64,000 nucleotides of DNA from Syngnathus acus (GCF_901709675.1 NC_051103.1:7611501-7675500), one strand, 5' to 3'; positions 23,087 to 37,330 are shown, numbered from the stretch's first letter. The notes: generated by a model from the letters alone, not told the origin. Numbers and translations: made by a program.

Positions 23087-24740
23087 GACAAAAATGACAA
23101 ATGAGAACCCTCCGACCTGCCTCAAGCACTTTGTTTTCCAAGCCAAACAAGAAGAAGTTAGTGGTTCTTCTTCCAGTTATTGACCACAACTTTTCCTCCC
23201 CAGTTCATACGAAAGAAAAGTATTTATTTATTCAGCAGATGTATTTGAGCTCCCCCCCAGTCATTTGAGGAGAATAGGCAAGTCATGATAGCTGTGTTCC
23301 TTTGAAATAGTGTATAGGCAATAATGTAGAGCTGAAAACAAGCTTTTAAATGTTTTCATGTCCAAAAATGTGTCTTTTATTACCATTTCAGGACATGGAT
23401 TATTATTATTTAGGTATGGGGTTAAAGTATTTCAATATGCAGCACATATTCCAGTCGGGGCAGCCCCAATCTGTGCCTTTTGTGTGACATTCTAAATATT
23501 GAAACTGACGTGAGAATGTTTTACATGAGAACAAATATGTGTCAGAAGATGCAAGAATGAAGTCGAAAGAGAACATCATTACATAGCCGTCCGTGCATGA
23601 TACTCTTGACAGCTGATCGAAAAATGTGCTCGCAAAGGACCACAAAATGCATGATTGGCAATAATGTTGGGCGCAGTGTCACTTACTTTTGTAGTTTTTA
23701 GGGTTTTGTTTTTGACAGCTCAGCTTTGACACGAATGCACGATTTGTTGTGTTTTGTTGAACAGTTTAAATCCAAACTCCAACAGCATCCATATTTTAGG
23801 CTGTACCTTTCCTTCATTTTATTTGTTTGCAATGCGTTGAAAGAAAACAGTCCTCCGGCTGTTTTAAGCTTTTCCCAGCTTCTATTTATTTTTGGCTTGA
23901 ACGAATGTTGCGTTTGCTACCAAAGGACTATATTCATCAAAGCTTGATTAACAATCGTGTCTCATCAGGAGGCGGCGCCTTTCACGAAATAAAAATCAGC
24001 CTCTGTTTTGCAAATGTATTTTGTAAGAGAAATGGTAGTGTAAATATGTATTTTAGTGTTTGGAAATGCAGCTGGAATATTTTCATAGTGTGAGCAAAGA
24101 CACAAATATTGTGTTGATCCAGCCCAGAAACGATATGAACATTTCCTCCACAAAATATTGACTTTTATTTCACTTTCTATCTTCTTTTATGGGGGTGGTG
24201 GTAGAATGACAGCAAAACACGTTTCTGTATTTTGCAATTTATTTTGTATTTAACAAAAGGTAGAAGGTCAGATCTGCCGTCAGCATTTGTCCTCGCTCGT
24301 GTGTGTTTTCTCTCCGAGAGATGACAAAAAAAAATGTAATTGCAGTCTAGCCATGTCAGTATTTATTTTAATGATTGAGCCTTTGCAATTCCGAATGTAT
24401 CTTTGTACAGTATAAATGATCTAGTATGTATGAAACGGCTTGGCTTATTGCCATTGAAAAGTAGTAAGTAAGGGGAAACTACTGAGCTATGCAAAATATC
24501 TGCAGGGAGAAGAGTGATCGGTGGTGAGCAATAAGTTTTCTTCAAATAGACAAAAAAGTCAAGGAATTTCATCCAGCCACATTGTGATACTGAGCACTTT
24601 GTCCCAGACACTCTTCTTCCTCTTCCTCCCTGCTAAGAAGCAAAATGATTGTGTTCCAAGTTAGCAGTACACTCATACACAACTGTACTCCTGCAGCTCT
24701 TGCCTTACTTGTTTTTAAAAATCAATTAAAGAATATTTTG
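23087..24740 (+). other. spag9: spag9 3' UTR with candidate poly(A) signals
   Basis: AT-rich noncoding sequence follows the spag9 stop. AATAAA at 23988-23993 and ATTAAA at 24725-24730 are candidate cleavage signals, so short and long 3' UTRs are possible. The boundary is inferred. Confidence 0.5.
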
Positions 24741-25234
24741 TGAGCAGAATGAGTTTGCTTCGGTGGTTTTAATTTGAGCAGCCTCACTTCCATTTTCTTC
24801 GATAACTCATCCATTAACCTGAATTGTATGTTTTTATGATTACAATACTATTTTTGTCTTTTTTTCTTTATTCAAGGATTCCTTACATGGCCCACTTGAT
24901 TTTAGGATTTTTGAGTGTAATATGAGGTTTATGTGGGTGATAACTTTTTGCTAACAGTATCAATGACAATCAGGCACGGTGCTACACGGGAGCTAGGGTG
25001 TGCTATAGCTCCATCAGAAATCTCGAGACCCGCTAAAGCCCTTCTAGCATCGTGTGCGTGTGTGTGCATATATAAAAAATCCAGTTAAAATTCCTATTAT
25101 ATCAAACCTGCTCACATTGTGTAATTATGCTTTTACTGGGGGAAAAAAAATAGAACCAAGTGATGAAGATTGATATTTTCTGCCACATTTCAGCCATTAG
25201 CCCCAGAAGAGAATAAAAGCCTGGATAATAATCA

Positions 25235-25535
25235 TAATCAACGGAGATAGGGAAGCTGTCAACTGTAATCATTTAGATTTAGTGCCAACAAGGAGCGGTT
25301 TGGTTACTGTTTAATTAATTGAATGATGTTAGAGGTGAACCAGGTGTTAGCTTCTGATAAGCAGAGGAGTGACAGAGGAAGCCAAATGTTGGCTTTGCAG
25401 GAGAAGTAGAGCTGCTTGTCTTCCACCAAGCAATGAAAGAATTACAAAAATTGGATGGATGATGAAAAGCAGGGGGCCCAGCATAGAGCCCTGGGGCACA
25501 CCTGAAGTGACAGATTCAGCTGAATATGACAAATT
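25235..25535 (-). mobile_element. Degenerate LINE reverse-transcriptase fragment (Rex1/L2-like)
   Basis: On the minus strand the frame starting near 25532 reads VTSGVPQGSMLGPLLFIIHP, the classic fingers/palm motif of non-LTR reverse transcriptases. After a frameshift, minus-strand sequence reads EDKQLYFSCKANIWLPLSLL and then SLLVGTKSK. These correspond to the family's catalytic (F/Y)ADDTQLY box, the following Ser/Leu region and the KTEVLLVGTKS block. The catalytic aspartates are altered, and frameshifts and a stop are present, so it is a dead 300-bp relic. Clade assignment is tentative. Confidence 0.8.
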
Positions 25536-26276
25536 ATAGTTGTGCTACAGCTCCGAATAAATCAGCAAACTCGCGTAAGAATGCTGACGAGGTTGTTTGT
25601 TGGGTTAGCTGTGCCTACAGGCCACTTGTCTGGACTTCTGCTCCTGCCGCATAATAAAAGTGAAGTGCACGATGGAGACGGAGATTGTTGCTCTGACGAC
25701 AAAAGAGACATATGGCTCTCTCCGGGAGTCCTCAGGTGCCAGGAAGTGCTAGCTGTGTCTGTACATGGAACCATGTTTAGAAAAGAAAATGTGCCTTCTG
25801 ACATCTTTTGTTGTCCAGGATTCAGAGAGAATGGTGGAAAAAAATAGATGTCCTACAATTCTAAAAGCCTCCCACTTAACGTTTTAAATTGTGCAACCCT
25901 AGACTGTCAAAACAATATTGGAGAGCAGCTGACGGCATCATCAAACATTTATGAGTGAGAAAGAACGGCCGTGAAGGACACTGTGGAGCAATGGAAACAG
26001 AAAAAGTCATGCTAACAAAATATAAATGGAATCAATCTGCATGAGGTTCCTGCTTTTGCATGCTATTAGTTCTCTGCAGCAGATATATATGGAAGTGTAC
26101 GTGACCACCTATAAAAAAAACAACTTATACTCGTCATTTTAGAGCCCGCTGGCTGAAAATCAACCTTCTAAACTAAATAACGGCTGCTGTTATTCTGCTG
26201 ATTGTGTTGGATGAGTCAGAAAACATTATCTTGCATGGAAATGAGAGGTAGCAGTTTCCACGGAGACGAGACTTTG

Positions 26277-26301
26277 GTGTGTGTGTGTGTGTGTGTGTGT
26301 T
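26277..26301 (+). repeat. (GT)n microsatellite
   Basis: A perfect GT dinucleotide run of about 25 bases. Confidence 0.95.
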
Positions 26302-27859
26302 GGTGGAGGAGGGTGCATTACAACTTGACCTTCCCTGCAGCTCCCGTCATGTCTACTCAGGAGTGCTTGCGGTTTCAGGGCAGGCAAGCAGAGGACAGAG
26401 TTCGAGTTGCACGTGGCATGCTGACATATGAAAAGGCAAAGAATTCAATTTTTAGGTCCACTTCGATGATTTTATTTGACAACCACCACCATCATCATCA
26501 CAAACTTGCAACATTTTATTTGACATATAACCTGTGAGGTCATTGCAAATATTTAGAGCTTGCAAATCTGAAATGAGTAAAATGATCATTTGACGTGGAA
26601 TGATTGTGTATTGAACAGCACACTTGATGATGTAACCACAGTGTGATGCTCTTTAATCAAGAACCTATGTCCAAAGAGGAGGGAAGATTGAGGTCAGCTT
26701 GTGTGTGTGTGTGGATGGATGGATGTGGGTACACCAGAGAAGACGATTAGTTGTGTTAGCGTCGCTGCTAATACTGGCACATATCTGCCTGCCACTGATC
26801 CTCATTAGCCCATATGGTCACAGAAAGGAAAGCGTCAAAGCACTGAGCAGATTAAAGCTGTATGTATTTACATTGGTGCGCTGTGCTACTTTCCATGTAT
26901 GGTCATATCAAGAAAATGAATCTTGTACCTATTTTCACCACAATGAACCCATTGGCTTGAATTCCTCACTACTTTTCCCAAAATAGTCGAAGCATGCTTT
27001 CATGTCACATTCATACGTGTCGGATTTCGGCTCGTGTTTTGACCATAACCACTTCCGTTTGGTTTCCCCGCAACCTGTGACTGACTTCCATTCTCAGTTG
27101 CTTTAACATTTGCAAGCTTTAGCAATCAAGTGATTTTGATTTAGATTGCCAAGTATGGCCTTGTTGAGCTTTATCTGCCCCGGTTTGTTATAGCGGAAGG
27201 AGGTTAGCTCACTCCTTCCATCTGCTTGTCCTCTACGGAGTCTCCAGCCTGCTCTGCTGCACAAGCGGAGTACTTATGAACTGACTGGGATGACGGTAAT
27301 TAAGAGATGCCGTGGACTCGGCGGACTGCTCCTAGCGTCTGTCCTTTTAAAGATGTCAAGCCTTGCATGCGGCCAGCCTGTTATTTATTATTACTAGCAG
27401 GTTGGACAAAACAGACATTGGCATTCGACTTGAGTATCATGTTGTTACATTGGGGTGTGGAAAAAAATCTTAGTTACTTATCATTAAATGAATCCTCTGT
27501 TTGGGCAATATTTTCAATATTGCTGTCATCAACACGTCTGTGCATATAATTAGCATATGGCTGTGAAATGAACGGACTGAACCATTCCACTTGATTCATT
27601 TATGAGGTATAAATAGAAATGTTATAAGGAACAACAACTCCCTTCCTCTCGTTAGCATTGTTATTCTTATTATTTTTAATAAAACAGAGGCTTTCATTCA
27701 CCTGCTTTAAAGCCGCTGTTCATATGCAAATTTGGTGTGCTCTAAATTATTAAGCAAATACTCTTTTTGTTCATTTTCATAAATAGTCAATGCACATTAT
27801 GTGCTGTGTTTGGGAACCAGAGAAATTTCCCAGCATGAAATACAATTTGTTTTGTAGCT

Positions 27860-27980
27860 TCATATAGATGTTATAAAATGAGGCGTTTATACATTTATAT
27901 GGGTTGACAGTAATCATGGCCCTCCCAAGGAAACTATGACTACAATGCAGCCCGCGACAAAAATAAGTTTGACACCCCTG
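27860..27980 (-). mobile_element. hAT-like nonautonomous element, one terminus
   Basis: Read on the minus strand from 27980 the sequence begins CAGGGGTGTCAAACTTATTT and continues TTGTCGCGGGC and TTTCCTTGGGAGGGCCATGA. It matches the left part of the complete copy at 43907-44125. The other end was not located, so the start coordinate is approximate. Confidence 0.7.
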
Positions 27981-29723
27981 AGCTAGGGCTTTATTGATTA
28001 CAAACACACAAGGTTAATAAAATGTAAATAGGGAGAGGTCAAGTCAACTGCATGATTAATGGAGGTGGAAGAAAAAGATTCTGACCAAGAGGACATAGCA
28101 ACTGCAAGCTTATTTTTGTATGATCAGAAATCATTTGAATATACACCATATTTCAAACAATAATGCTCAAGATGTGTTTTCCATTCTCGTGGGTTTCAAA
28201 GTCTTCATTCATTTTCATTAGCAGTGAAGTAGAACAATCAAGCAGCTACTTTTTAAGTCGGATGAGCCTCATGCTTGGCTGCCCATGCTTTTAGAATGCT
28301 GGCACTGAAAATAGGAAATAGCACTAAAATGCTATTTTAACAATTAAATGACACTGAATAATTTGAGAAAGCAGGTTTTTCCAAAAAAATGCCTCCCTAT
28401 TTCATCAGACTTCATTGAGCTGATAAAAATTCTGATTTCCTGATGACTGTTGGCAAAGAGAAGATTAAATATATGGAGAGCGCTTCACAGCTTCAGAGCT
28501 AATTTGCCCCAGGCCGTTGAGTTCACAGTATTGTCAAAATAGAATCCCAAATCATGCATACAGATTCTTATTTGAGGCAGCGTTTCTGTTTTTTTTTTTT
28601 TTTTTTCCCCCACTTTGCATTTCAAGTATGAGACTGGGGTTGATTATCTCATCAAAAGTAGGACAGGAGTGTGATGTGGAAAGAGTCTTTTGGAAGTACA
28701 TGTCAAAGAAGTGTTATTGAGTCTCTCCATATCTGTGATTGGCAGAAGCTTATTTCTTCAATTGGAACTTTTAGGGCTGATTTGAATAGGAATATTAAAT
28801 ATTGAAAGCTGCGCCTTGGGTTTAGTATAGTTATTTATAGATATAGATATAAATATTTATTTAGTTGTTAGTTATTTCGTTAATTTTTTTATTTTTTTTC
28901 TGGTCCATGAAAGATTTTACATAGCAATAAATATGTTGTTTGCAGAAATACAACGGGGAAAAAATACAACCTCATTCTGGGGGTGTTTATGTTTTGACAT
29001 CTATAAATTGCTTTGCTTTTTCAAGTCATGTTACCTCTCTTATGCTTCCTGGTGAGAAAAAAAATCCAAAGAGAATACAGGACTTATTGTTCACATGGAA
29101 AATGTTATTACTGCATTGAACGTGGAAAGGAATTACCTTTGAAAGCCAAACTCCCTCTGCCCACCCAATATGTGAGCCACAAAGGGGCTGTAAGCTTTCT
29201 GATGGTTTTATTTAGCCGCGCTTCATCCATCTGCCAAGCAACCAGGACTGAGATCATAGCAACTCCAAAACGCCAATTTATGCCCAAGCAATCAAAGCGG
29301 CCCCATCGCATCACTGCCTGCTAATAGACTTTGCACACAGGTATCGTGCACGTGGTCTGTGAGAGCAATGATGGAGGAAGGAAAAAAAAAAAAAAAAAAG
29401 CAATACTGCTGTGAGGATAAAATGAGAATCTGAACAGCTTTTTAGCCCGCAGTCGTCCCTTATCTGGCAAGGCCTCGACAACAGCTGGCCGCATCACTTC
29501 GTGTGACTGGAGGCTGCTGCCGTGATCTCCGTCAGATCTGCGGATTTGCAGATTAAAGATCTGCAAACCCAACCGGCACCCTAATCCACTTCCTGTCATC
29601 ATGTGTCATTGGTCCCAGATGTGACTTTGTGACATGCCGCAGAAGAGTCAGCAAGCGATGCAACATCAACCTTCTTCTTTGTAAATGAAGTGGCACGGTA
29701 TTATAGATCATGTTGTATCTTGT

Positions 29724-29752
29724 TGGCCGGGCCGGGCCGGGCCGGGCCGGCC
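29724..29752 (+). repeat. GGCCG pentanucleotide repeat
   Basis: GGCCGGGCCGGGCCGGGCCG followed by GGCC is a short, fully GC tandem repeat inside AT-rich DNA. The unit is largely self-complementary and G-rich. Confidence 0.9.
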
Positions 29753-32700
29753 ACGATAATGCCCGTTGTAACTTTTCACTGCTCCTAACCTGGATAGCCC
29801 TGCATGCTGGAAAAGATGATGAAATGATGAATCAATTTCAATTGCCCCTCATATGATCAATCATATTCTCATTAATGTCTCAAGCACTGCCCGCAGCTGG
29901 ACGGGCAAGATTACAAGTCAGGCTTCCAAATGGAACACTTTTATTGCTCTCGTCCTCGTGAAATATATTTTACAGTCTCGTAAGCCCATCAAGTTGCGTT
30001 CAATGTAATGTCGGAACAGCGCTCTGCTTTTATTGTCCTTTGAAAAACACACAAGGCATGGACCCATAGCAGGAAAACAATGATCTGAAATTTCGTCATA
30101 GATCATTTTGTTCCAGCAATTAGAAGCACACCTCATTAAAAGTCCTAATGAATGAATTTGCTCATGAATGTTGCTTCGCCGTAGATGCAATTACATTGTT
30201 GGTTCAAAGTACTTCCCTATCTGCTCCAATCATTTGCCAAAGTTGTCCTTTCACTTTGGTCAGGTACCATATAGCTGCCTTAATGGCAGCTGTGAGACTG
30301 AACATAAAGTTGCAGGCAGTTAACTCTTAATAATGAGATCAAACTTTCTATATGGACCCACAGGAACTATTGAACAACTTAATATGTGTTTCTTACTCTT
30401 GCCAAGATTTAATTCAGTCCATTAGTAAACAGACATTAAATAGGGCATCTTTTAATGAAGAGAAACACCTGGGAAGTTTCTCATTTAACTGCTATAGGAT
30501 GTGAAAGTATTTTTCAGCATCTTGGGTATTTTGAGAATATATTTATTTTAGGGATTGCATTTAATTATAAATTCCGAATGGCTCATTTTCAGAAATGGAC
30601 AGATAAACTTGTCTATATCGAGACAAACAAAGCCAAGGAAAATGAAGGTCTTCTTAATTTTCCTCTTACCTTGGGCAACCCTGCACTTATGATCAAGTTT
30701 TTATTTTTTTTCTGTGCAGCACTCGACTGCAGTGAAGGCTTTTACACTCCCAGTTGTGTCTCAATAATGCATGATTCACGTGTGAAACACAACACTGAGT
30801 CGAAACTAAAAGAACAGAAGACTGTTGAAATCCGGGACAACTAATAATCAAGCCTGTGTGTGCCGACTTTGATCAGTCGGCTTGAATAAGGCTCAAATTA
30901 GACCTAATGATTGCTCTATTGCTAGATCATTGTCTGGAATCATTTAAAGCACCATTAGCTGCTTCCAATTGACTCGAAAATGTTTGTTTTTTTCCCCTCT
31001 AGGAGAGAGTGGGCTTTCTAATCATACGTGTTGATCATTTGATTGTAAATATGCACTTTGGAGAATATGAAACAAAGACTTTTGAGCACGCCCGTGGGGG
31101 GGGACAAGCGCTATAGAAAAAAAATGGCTATAATTACGGTTCTTATTTAAATTCTTCCAAACTTCATTTCAGTGCTTTGAGCTTGACGCCGTGACAGCCA
31201 AATTAGAAATGAATATCATAACACGGACCAGTGAGGAATGAGCTGAAAAGACTTACTTGCTGCCTGCAGATGTCAATTGCCTCATGCAAACTTTCTTCTG
31301 AGAGAAAAGAAAGAAATATGACTCCCCTAAAAAAAAATACATTTTAATTCAGTCGAATTTACAGAGCGTCATTTCGTTGAATTTTAAAACAATATGGGAA
31401 AAGTATATCTTTTAAAACCGTGTCCAGCCCTTTGGGAAAGTGATTTACTGTGGCAACTCAATGATTCGGATGACTCCAAATTCTATTGAGAAAAATATTT
31501 TTTGTTTTGGTGGATAGTTGCATCAGGCGTATTTAACTAAATTGAGGCACGTGCCGCTTTATCATGGAAGCCCGGCCCGCATAGCCACATGCAAACACAC
31601 AAACACAAACACACACGTGTGTGAGCCGTCGACTATCTCTCTCTCTCCCATGGACTTTGTTCTGAAAGCAGGTTTGTCCAAGCTGTTTGTACTGGCATGA
31701 CTCCAAATTTTGGGCCATCATACTGTGACAGAATGCTGAGAGGTCGAGAACATGTTATTGAAGCACTATTCAACTGTGGGGTCATTATGGGTGACAGCTC
31801 GTAAAAATAAGATATACATGTTATATATTCTATATAGTGAGAATGTTTCCAGAATAAAGTCAAAAGTAGCAGTGATGGTTGGCTTCCTTCCTTGACCTCC
31901 CATTTTGATCAGGCCCAATTTGTGATGAATGGCTTTTCACATGGCCATGGAATGGCCCACCACTTCCCTGTGACATTCTTCCCAATAGTTGGCTCTTTTC
32001 CAGCTCTGGTCTCAGCTAAGGCATGTGCTCGTCTTCCTACCAACACCACTGAAGACAGCAAACGGTGCACCCAATGGCAGCAGTGGGAGGGTTTCATTTT
32101 TTAATTTCTACCACCAGGATAAGGACAATGAAATCGCATTCAAATAAAAATACAGAGTTATGAAAACATGACTTTTATAATGACTTGTTTACAAATAATT
32201 GGGTCTTTGGACTGTCTATTAAACAATCTGATCCCAAAAATGACTTTACAGTTCAACCAAGGTTAATTCAATCGATGTGTTTACTGGACATTACAGCAGA
32301 GTTTTCCTACGTCACACTTGGAGTTAAGCTGTCCGTGCGGAAATAGATCTTGTGATATTTCCTAACACAGCACAGCTTTATGCCTGCATTGTACTGAGAA
32401 CTGAACTAGCCTTGTGTGTTCCATTCATACACGGTGACGTAACCAAAACACTCATGACGTTGGTGGGTGGGAGTTATGAGGGCAGCCGACCCCACTCGGG
32501 TAAAAAGGTGGCTTATATAACATGTAGTCATCTGTGCAAAAAGAAATGTTGTACATTCATGCTATGCAAATACAACACTGGTGGATGTCAATAAAGTTGG
32601 TCTAGAACACTTCATGGTTGTAATGATTATTCATTTCTTGTTTATATTAACATCTTTGTGTGACCAATTTTAATATTCCACTGTATTTCCATCCATGTAT

Positions 32701-33450
32701 TTTCTGTCCTTCTTTGGGTAGTTGACTTTGAGAGCATCTGGCAATTCAGCACGAAAGAAATATCTCAAATGGACCTAAAAGAACAATTGATGCAAATGAC
32801 CTGAATGTGACTGGTGTACATTGACTAGTCATCCTGACACAGTCTGAACTGCACTCAGTGGAAATTTCAAGCCAAACAGCAATGTCACAATTAGACTCCT
32901 CCTCCTTCTCCCCCCCTGGAGATTACCAACATTGAGCTGCTGATAGTTGCATTCATGCAGGCGAGCCGGGAAAACACTTTTTTTTTTTTTATTATATATA
33001 CACGGCGGCTCTTTTTTCCCCTGTTCTCGGGCATTTTTTTTGTCTATCCTATCACCTTTGGCCATTTCTATCAAAGGACATTCATCAGCGAAATATGGCT
33101 CGACCCTCTCTTGTTACGCCAACAGCAGCACTGTGTCAGCTCCATGATCCAGAAAGCACTGGCTAATGGAACTGCTGCTTATGGCTGATGCTGATGGATT
33201 TCTATTCATCTCTTTTCCCGAGTAATTCACTATGTTTGTTTTATTTCGAACATTAAAAGGAAAAAGGAAAAATACAGAAAATGATAACTCCATAGTACAA
33301 TAGAACATGAAAACAAACTCTCTTTGTATGTGCCATAAATACAGACAGGAGGTTCGAAGTAAACTTCAATTTTTTATTTTCATTGGTGTCATTTGTAGTT
33401 CTGGGGTTCTCCTTTATACCTGTATATTGAGTTGGCCAGCTCTATACTAA

Positions 33451-33560
33451 AGGTGTCAAAGCCGAGGCCCGGGGGCCAGGTACGGCCCGTCACATCATTC
33501 TACGTGGCCCGCAAAGACGAATTTTGCATCGACTTCATGTGTCAATAATCAAATTGCAAA
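33451..33560 (+). mobile_element. hAT-like nonautonomous element, opposite terminus
   Basis: AGGTGTCAAAGCCGAGGCCC, then GGGGGCCAGG and TACGTGGCCCGCAAAGAC, match the inverted right end of the complete copy at 43907-44125. The inner boundary is not clear. Confidence 0.65.
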
Positions 33561-36500
33561 TCCTCGATACAGTCACCACAAGAGTCTCCTTCTAATCTAT
33601 ATTATACAGTCTGTGACGCCAATTAGCAGCCAGCATTAGCGGTCGCTCTCTGTGCACATGACTGACCATGACTTCTGGCTCATTAATTAATACTTGTCAT
33701 CCTTCTTCACGGCTACCTTAGAAATCACAGAAGAACAGAGGCGTGCTCGCTCGCTCAGTCCTGCTGCATGCATCTCTGACATTTGTCAGAGAATCGCACT
33801 TAAGTGCTACTTTAACTGTGTGTGTGTATGTGGAGGGGTGTAAAAATAGTTGGCATCATTTCATGACAAACAGCAGAACGGAAGGCTTTCCACAAGAAGG
33901 TTCTGGGAGTCCATGTGAAATGACCACTTTGAAGGCGTTTATATGCAAATGTGGCGATGCATGTTGCTTCCACATGCTCTCGTTCAAGAATCATTTAGCT
34001 CTTTCTCCCTCAATTGTAATGTATTTGAAAGAATTCATGTCTATTCATATCTGGCAGTCATCGAATTCCACGCGTGTGTGACCTCTGCTAAGTTGTGTTT
34101 GTTTTCGACAGCAGCAGCTGAGCATAACATGGTTTTGTTGCATTTCATGCCTGCTGTTATGAAGCTTAATGCGTCTTACTTCGGATTCATGACACAGCAA
34201 ATGGCAAGCCGCGCATAATCCTCCGACATGAAATCAAAGAGCCCCAATGGTATTTCAATGAGAAGAGCATAGTTGATCCCCTATTGCGCAACCTTCTATT
34301 CTCCTTGAGATGGCTGGATAGGAATCTGACTGGAGGTGAAAACGCAGGAAGCCATCTCAAATATCAAATGACTGGGAGCTAAGTGGCTTGCATGCATACT
34401 CAGTCTGCAATGGCGCTTCCATTTTTCTCAACTTTGAAATGATTTCCTCATGCCAACAATGCTGGTAATAAATCACTGTCTGCAAACATCATCATAGAGG
34501 AGACTTGAAGAAGAGAAGAAAGCAGATGGTTGTGCATGTGTGCATGAAGCTGTCAATTCCAGTGAGCTATCACCAAGGAACTGCTATGAATACTTATTGA
34601 CCACTAGTCACTCATAAGACTGCAACAGAGCATAAAAAGACGCCTTCACTGAGGATCACGTTTCTTCAACATATATATGCATCCGAGTGTCGTGATTTTT
34701 TTCGCTGTATCACTGTTTATTTCTTGTCTCGTTAGGTTTTGTGTCCCTCCACCTGTTGTTAACCTGGTTGTGTCCACCAATCAGCTCACTGGTGTCTTGC
34801 CTAGGTGTTCCTCATCTCATCAGGTTGCTTGTGTTCAATTCCCAGCTTTCTTTTTGTCTTTGTTAGTTCATTGTTTGTCCTTTTTTGTGTGTGTAAATTT
34901 GGTGTCCTTAGAGTCCTCAGCCACGCAAAACCATGACATCAATTTGGAGATGAATTTCTAAGCCATGGAAAACAATGAAGAGCATTCTCATCAAATGAAG
35001 CAACACTTCTGGTAAGTAGCCTAATGGCCCATCTTCTTCATATTTATGGGTTAGGGTGAAGTCCTATTTCAGACAAAAACAAATCTGGCTAAATTTTGCA
35101 CAAACATGTGTTATGGTCTGACAAAAACTAAGGTTCAACTCTTGGCCATCTTTGCTAAAGAGTTGCTTGCTGCCAACACAGCACACAAGCAGTTGATTGA
35201 AAAAGTCACATTTCTACCCACTGCCATTAAAAAAAAAAAAGCATGGGTGAAACCACATGTTCTACAAATGTATCTGAAAAAAAGGCCAACTATCCTGTAT
35301 CTGCTTGGTGTTTCTGAAAAACAATTGAAAAAGCCATGAAACCAATAAGTGGCACTCAATAAGTAAGGAAAGATTGAAGCCATGTTTTGTAGGCACGCTA
35401 TAATAAATCCATCTGTGCTCTCACTACTTGACAAACAACCAAGAGAAATGAATTCAGCGTGTGACAGTTTTTATTATTGAGTTTTCTCTCTATCGGCTCA
35501 GCAACGCTAAATTAACATAGCCGTCAAATAACACCATATTTCCATGGATGTTTCAATTCCTGCTTGTAAACAAGCAGATCCGTACTGTCCTAATTCCTTT
35601 TTTTTTTTACCTTTTGATTTCCAAAACCACCAACAATATGCATAATATTTGCATACTATTAAATACAAGCTCCAAAAAGGGAGGAAAGGATTTCACAGTG
35701 AGAAGAGACTACAGAAAAATGCCTATGTGGAGTTACTTGACTTAAAATAATTTGCATGAGTCGTGCTAAAACATCTCTCCCTTCATTAGCTGAGTCCCTT
35801 CCTCTCGACAACAGAAGGAAATGTTCACCTTGCTCGCTCGCCATTCTCTAGTGGGGAATAACAAATAAGTCATTGTTAGGCATGCTGTGGGACTATTATT
35901 CTACCTGCCTCTAGCCAAGACTAACACTCGCATACTGGCAATAGAAAGTGGGAGAATGAGCAAAAATGATCCGGGACCTCCTTGTGGTATATCGCTTGGG
36001 ATGCCAACTCAAATGGAAAAACATATTTTGAAAGCTAGTTTTAAAACAAGAAAAGGAAACTTTGTGGGGAGCAGGGTAGAGCCGTAGCATGTTTGTCTCA
36101 GTTTGGAGTTTGCATGTTCTACCTGGTTTCTTTTTGACATGTCCTAAAGTATGAAAAGGAAAAATATCTTTCTCCGGTGGCCTTGATGTGTCTCCGACGA
36201 TGTGTTCGGCCGCGGTGATGTTATCCATCACATTAGTAGTTTTGTGGTTGGTGGGGGACCCGTATTTCATCCCCTGCTGGGACTCAACCTGGGGAAAAAA
36301 ACAACAGCGTCATGATGATCGCAGAATTTTATAGCCTCTGCAATTATGACCTGACTGCAGAGCAATATAGGACCAGGCTAAAGATCAACTGCAGTCATGC
36401 TGCCTCCATAAGAGAAAAAAGTAGGAAACTGTCCTCTAATTTTAGTATGATTCATGCATTTTAGTTGATTAATAGAAACTTTGGCAATGAGGACACGATA

Positions 36501-36926
36501 TTGATTTCTAAGCTTCTCCATTCCACATCCTCGCCTGTCTTGTCTCCCTGGCAGTGCTAGCATGCCCCCGGCCTGCGAGATTCATATGGCATTGTATTTA
36601 TTGTGCAAACACAGGAGTGCGGGAGCCCATGTTAGGTAAGGACAGACTGTGGCGTCAAGCTGACATGGGAGAACTTAAGCCCTAGCTGCACTGTTCAGCT
36701 GCTGTGAAAAGGTAGCCAGCACACAGGCACCATAACGCACTGGACAACCATTCATTTTTCACAATCTACAGATCCTATTGTGAAAATCTTAATCATAGAG
36801 AGTGGTCATTTTTCACATGCAGCAAGTGCAAACTCCCATCTGTTTTATTTAATGTTGTGGGAGTTGCGAAAAAAAGGTCGGCAGTTTAGATCAGTGGCTA
36901 CTGTTGGTTCTTGGAACATCTAAATG

Positions 36927-37030
36927 TCATTTCTGAGTAGCAAGAAAACACTTGAGACAGGTGTGTGTGTAGTGTGTGTCATTTCTGGGTAGCAACAAAA
37001 CACTTGAGACAGGTGTGTGTGAGTGTGCTT
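36927..37030 (+). repeat. 52-bp direct tandem duplication
   Basis: Two adjacent units each begin TCATTTCTG(A/G)GTAGCAA and share AAAACACTTGAGACAGGTGT, followed by a GT-rich tail. The copies differ at only a few positions, so the duplication is fairly recent. The GT tail may have promoted slippage. Confidence 0.85.
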
Positions 37031-37330
37031 ATGCAAGCGTGCGTCTCCCACAATGAAAGGCTGTCATTGAAAATTTGGCTTGCTTTCAAACTGTTAAGTT
37101 TGATCTGAAACGATCACTATTATTTTTATTATTCATCATAAAATCTCCCATGGTGTGACCGCGATAACCTTCATTTTAAAGGAGTTTGTGTCGCATTAAA
37201 ATCGTAGTCATTGCAGTGATCAACTTTACCATTTAATCACCTTGCTATTGCATAAAATCCCATTTTTTATTCATATCATATTTTGACTCCAACTAAAGCA
37301 AAAATAGTTCGCAGCGCATCAAATGGCTAA

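Larger units (their letters stand above)
24745..37330. other. Gene-poor interval between spag9 and tob1
   Basis: No protein-coding gene is supported in these 12.6 kb. It holds a LINE relic (25235-25535), microsatellites, ends of a hAT-like family (about 27860 and 33451), a GGCCG repeat and a 52-bp tandem duplication, all listed separately. Long unique AT-rich tracts such as 28290-28510 and 30120-30330 look like ordinary or possibly conserved noncoding DNA. Confidence 0.6.

Noticed and set aside
30455-30844. A 129-codon ORF in the spag9-tob1 gap
   Set aside because: No motif, splice signal or homology was recognised. Composition is like the surrounding AT-rich DNA.
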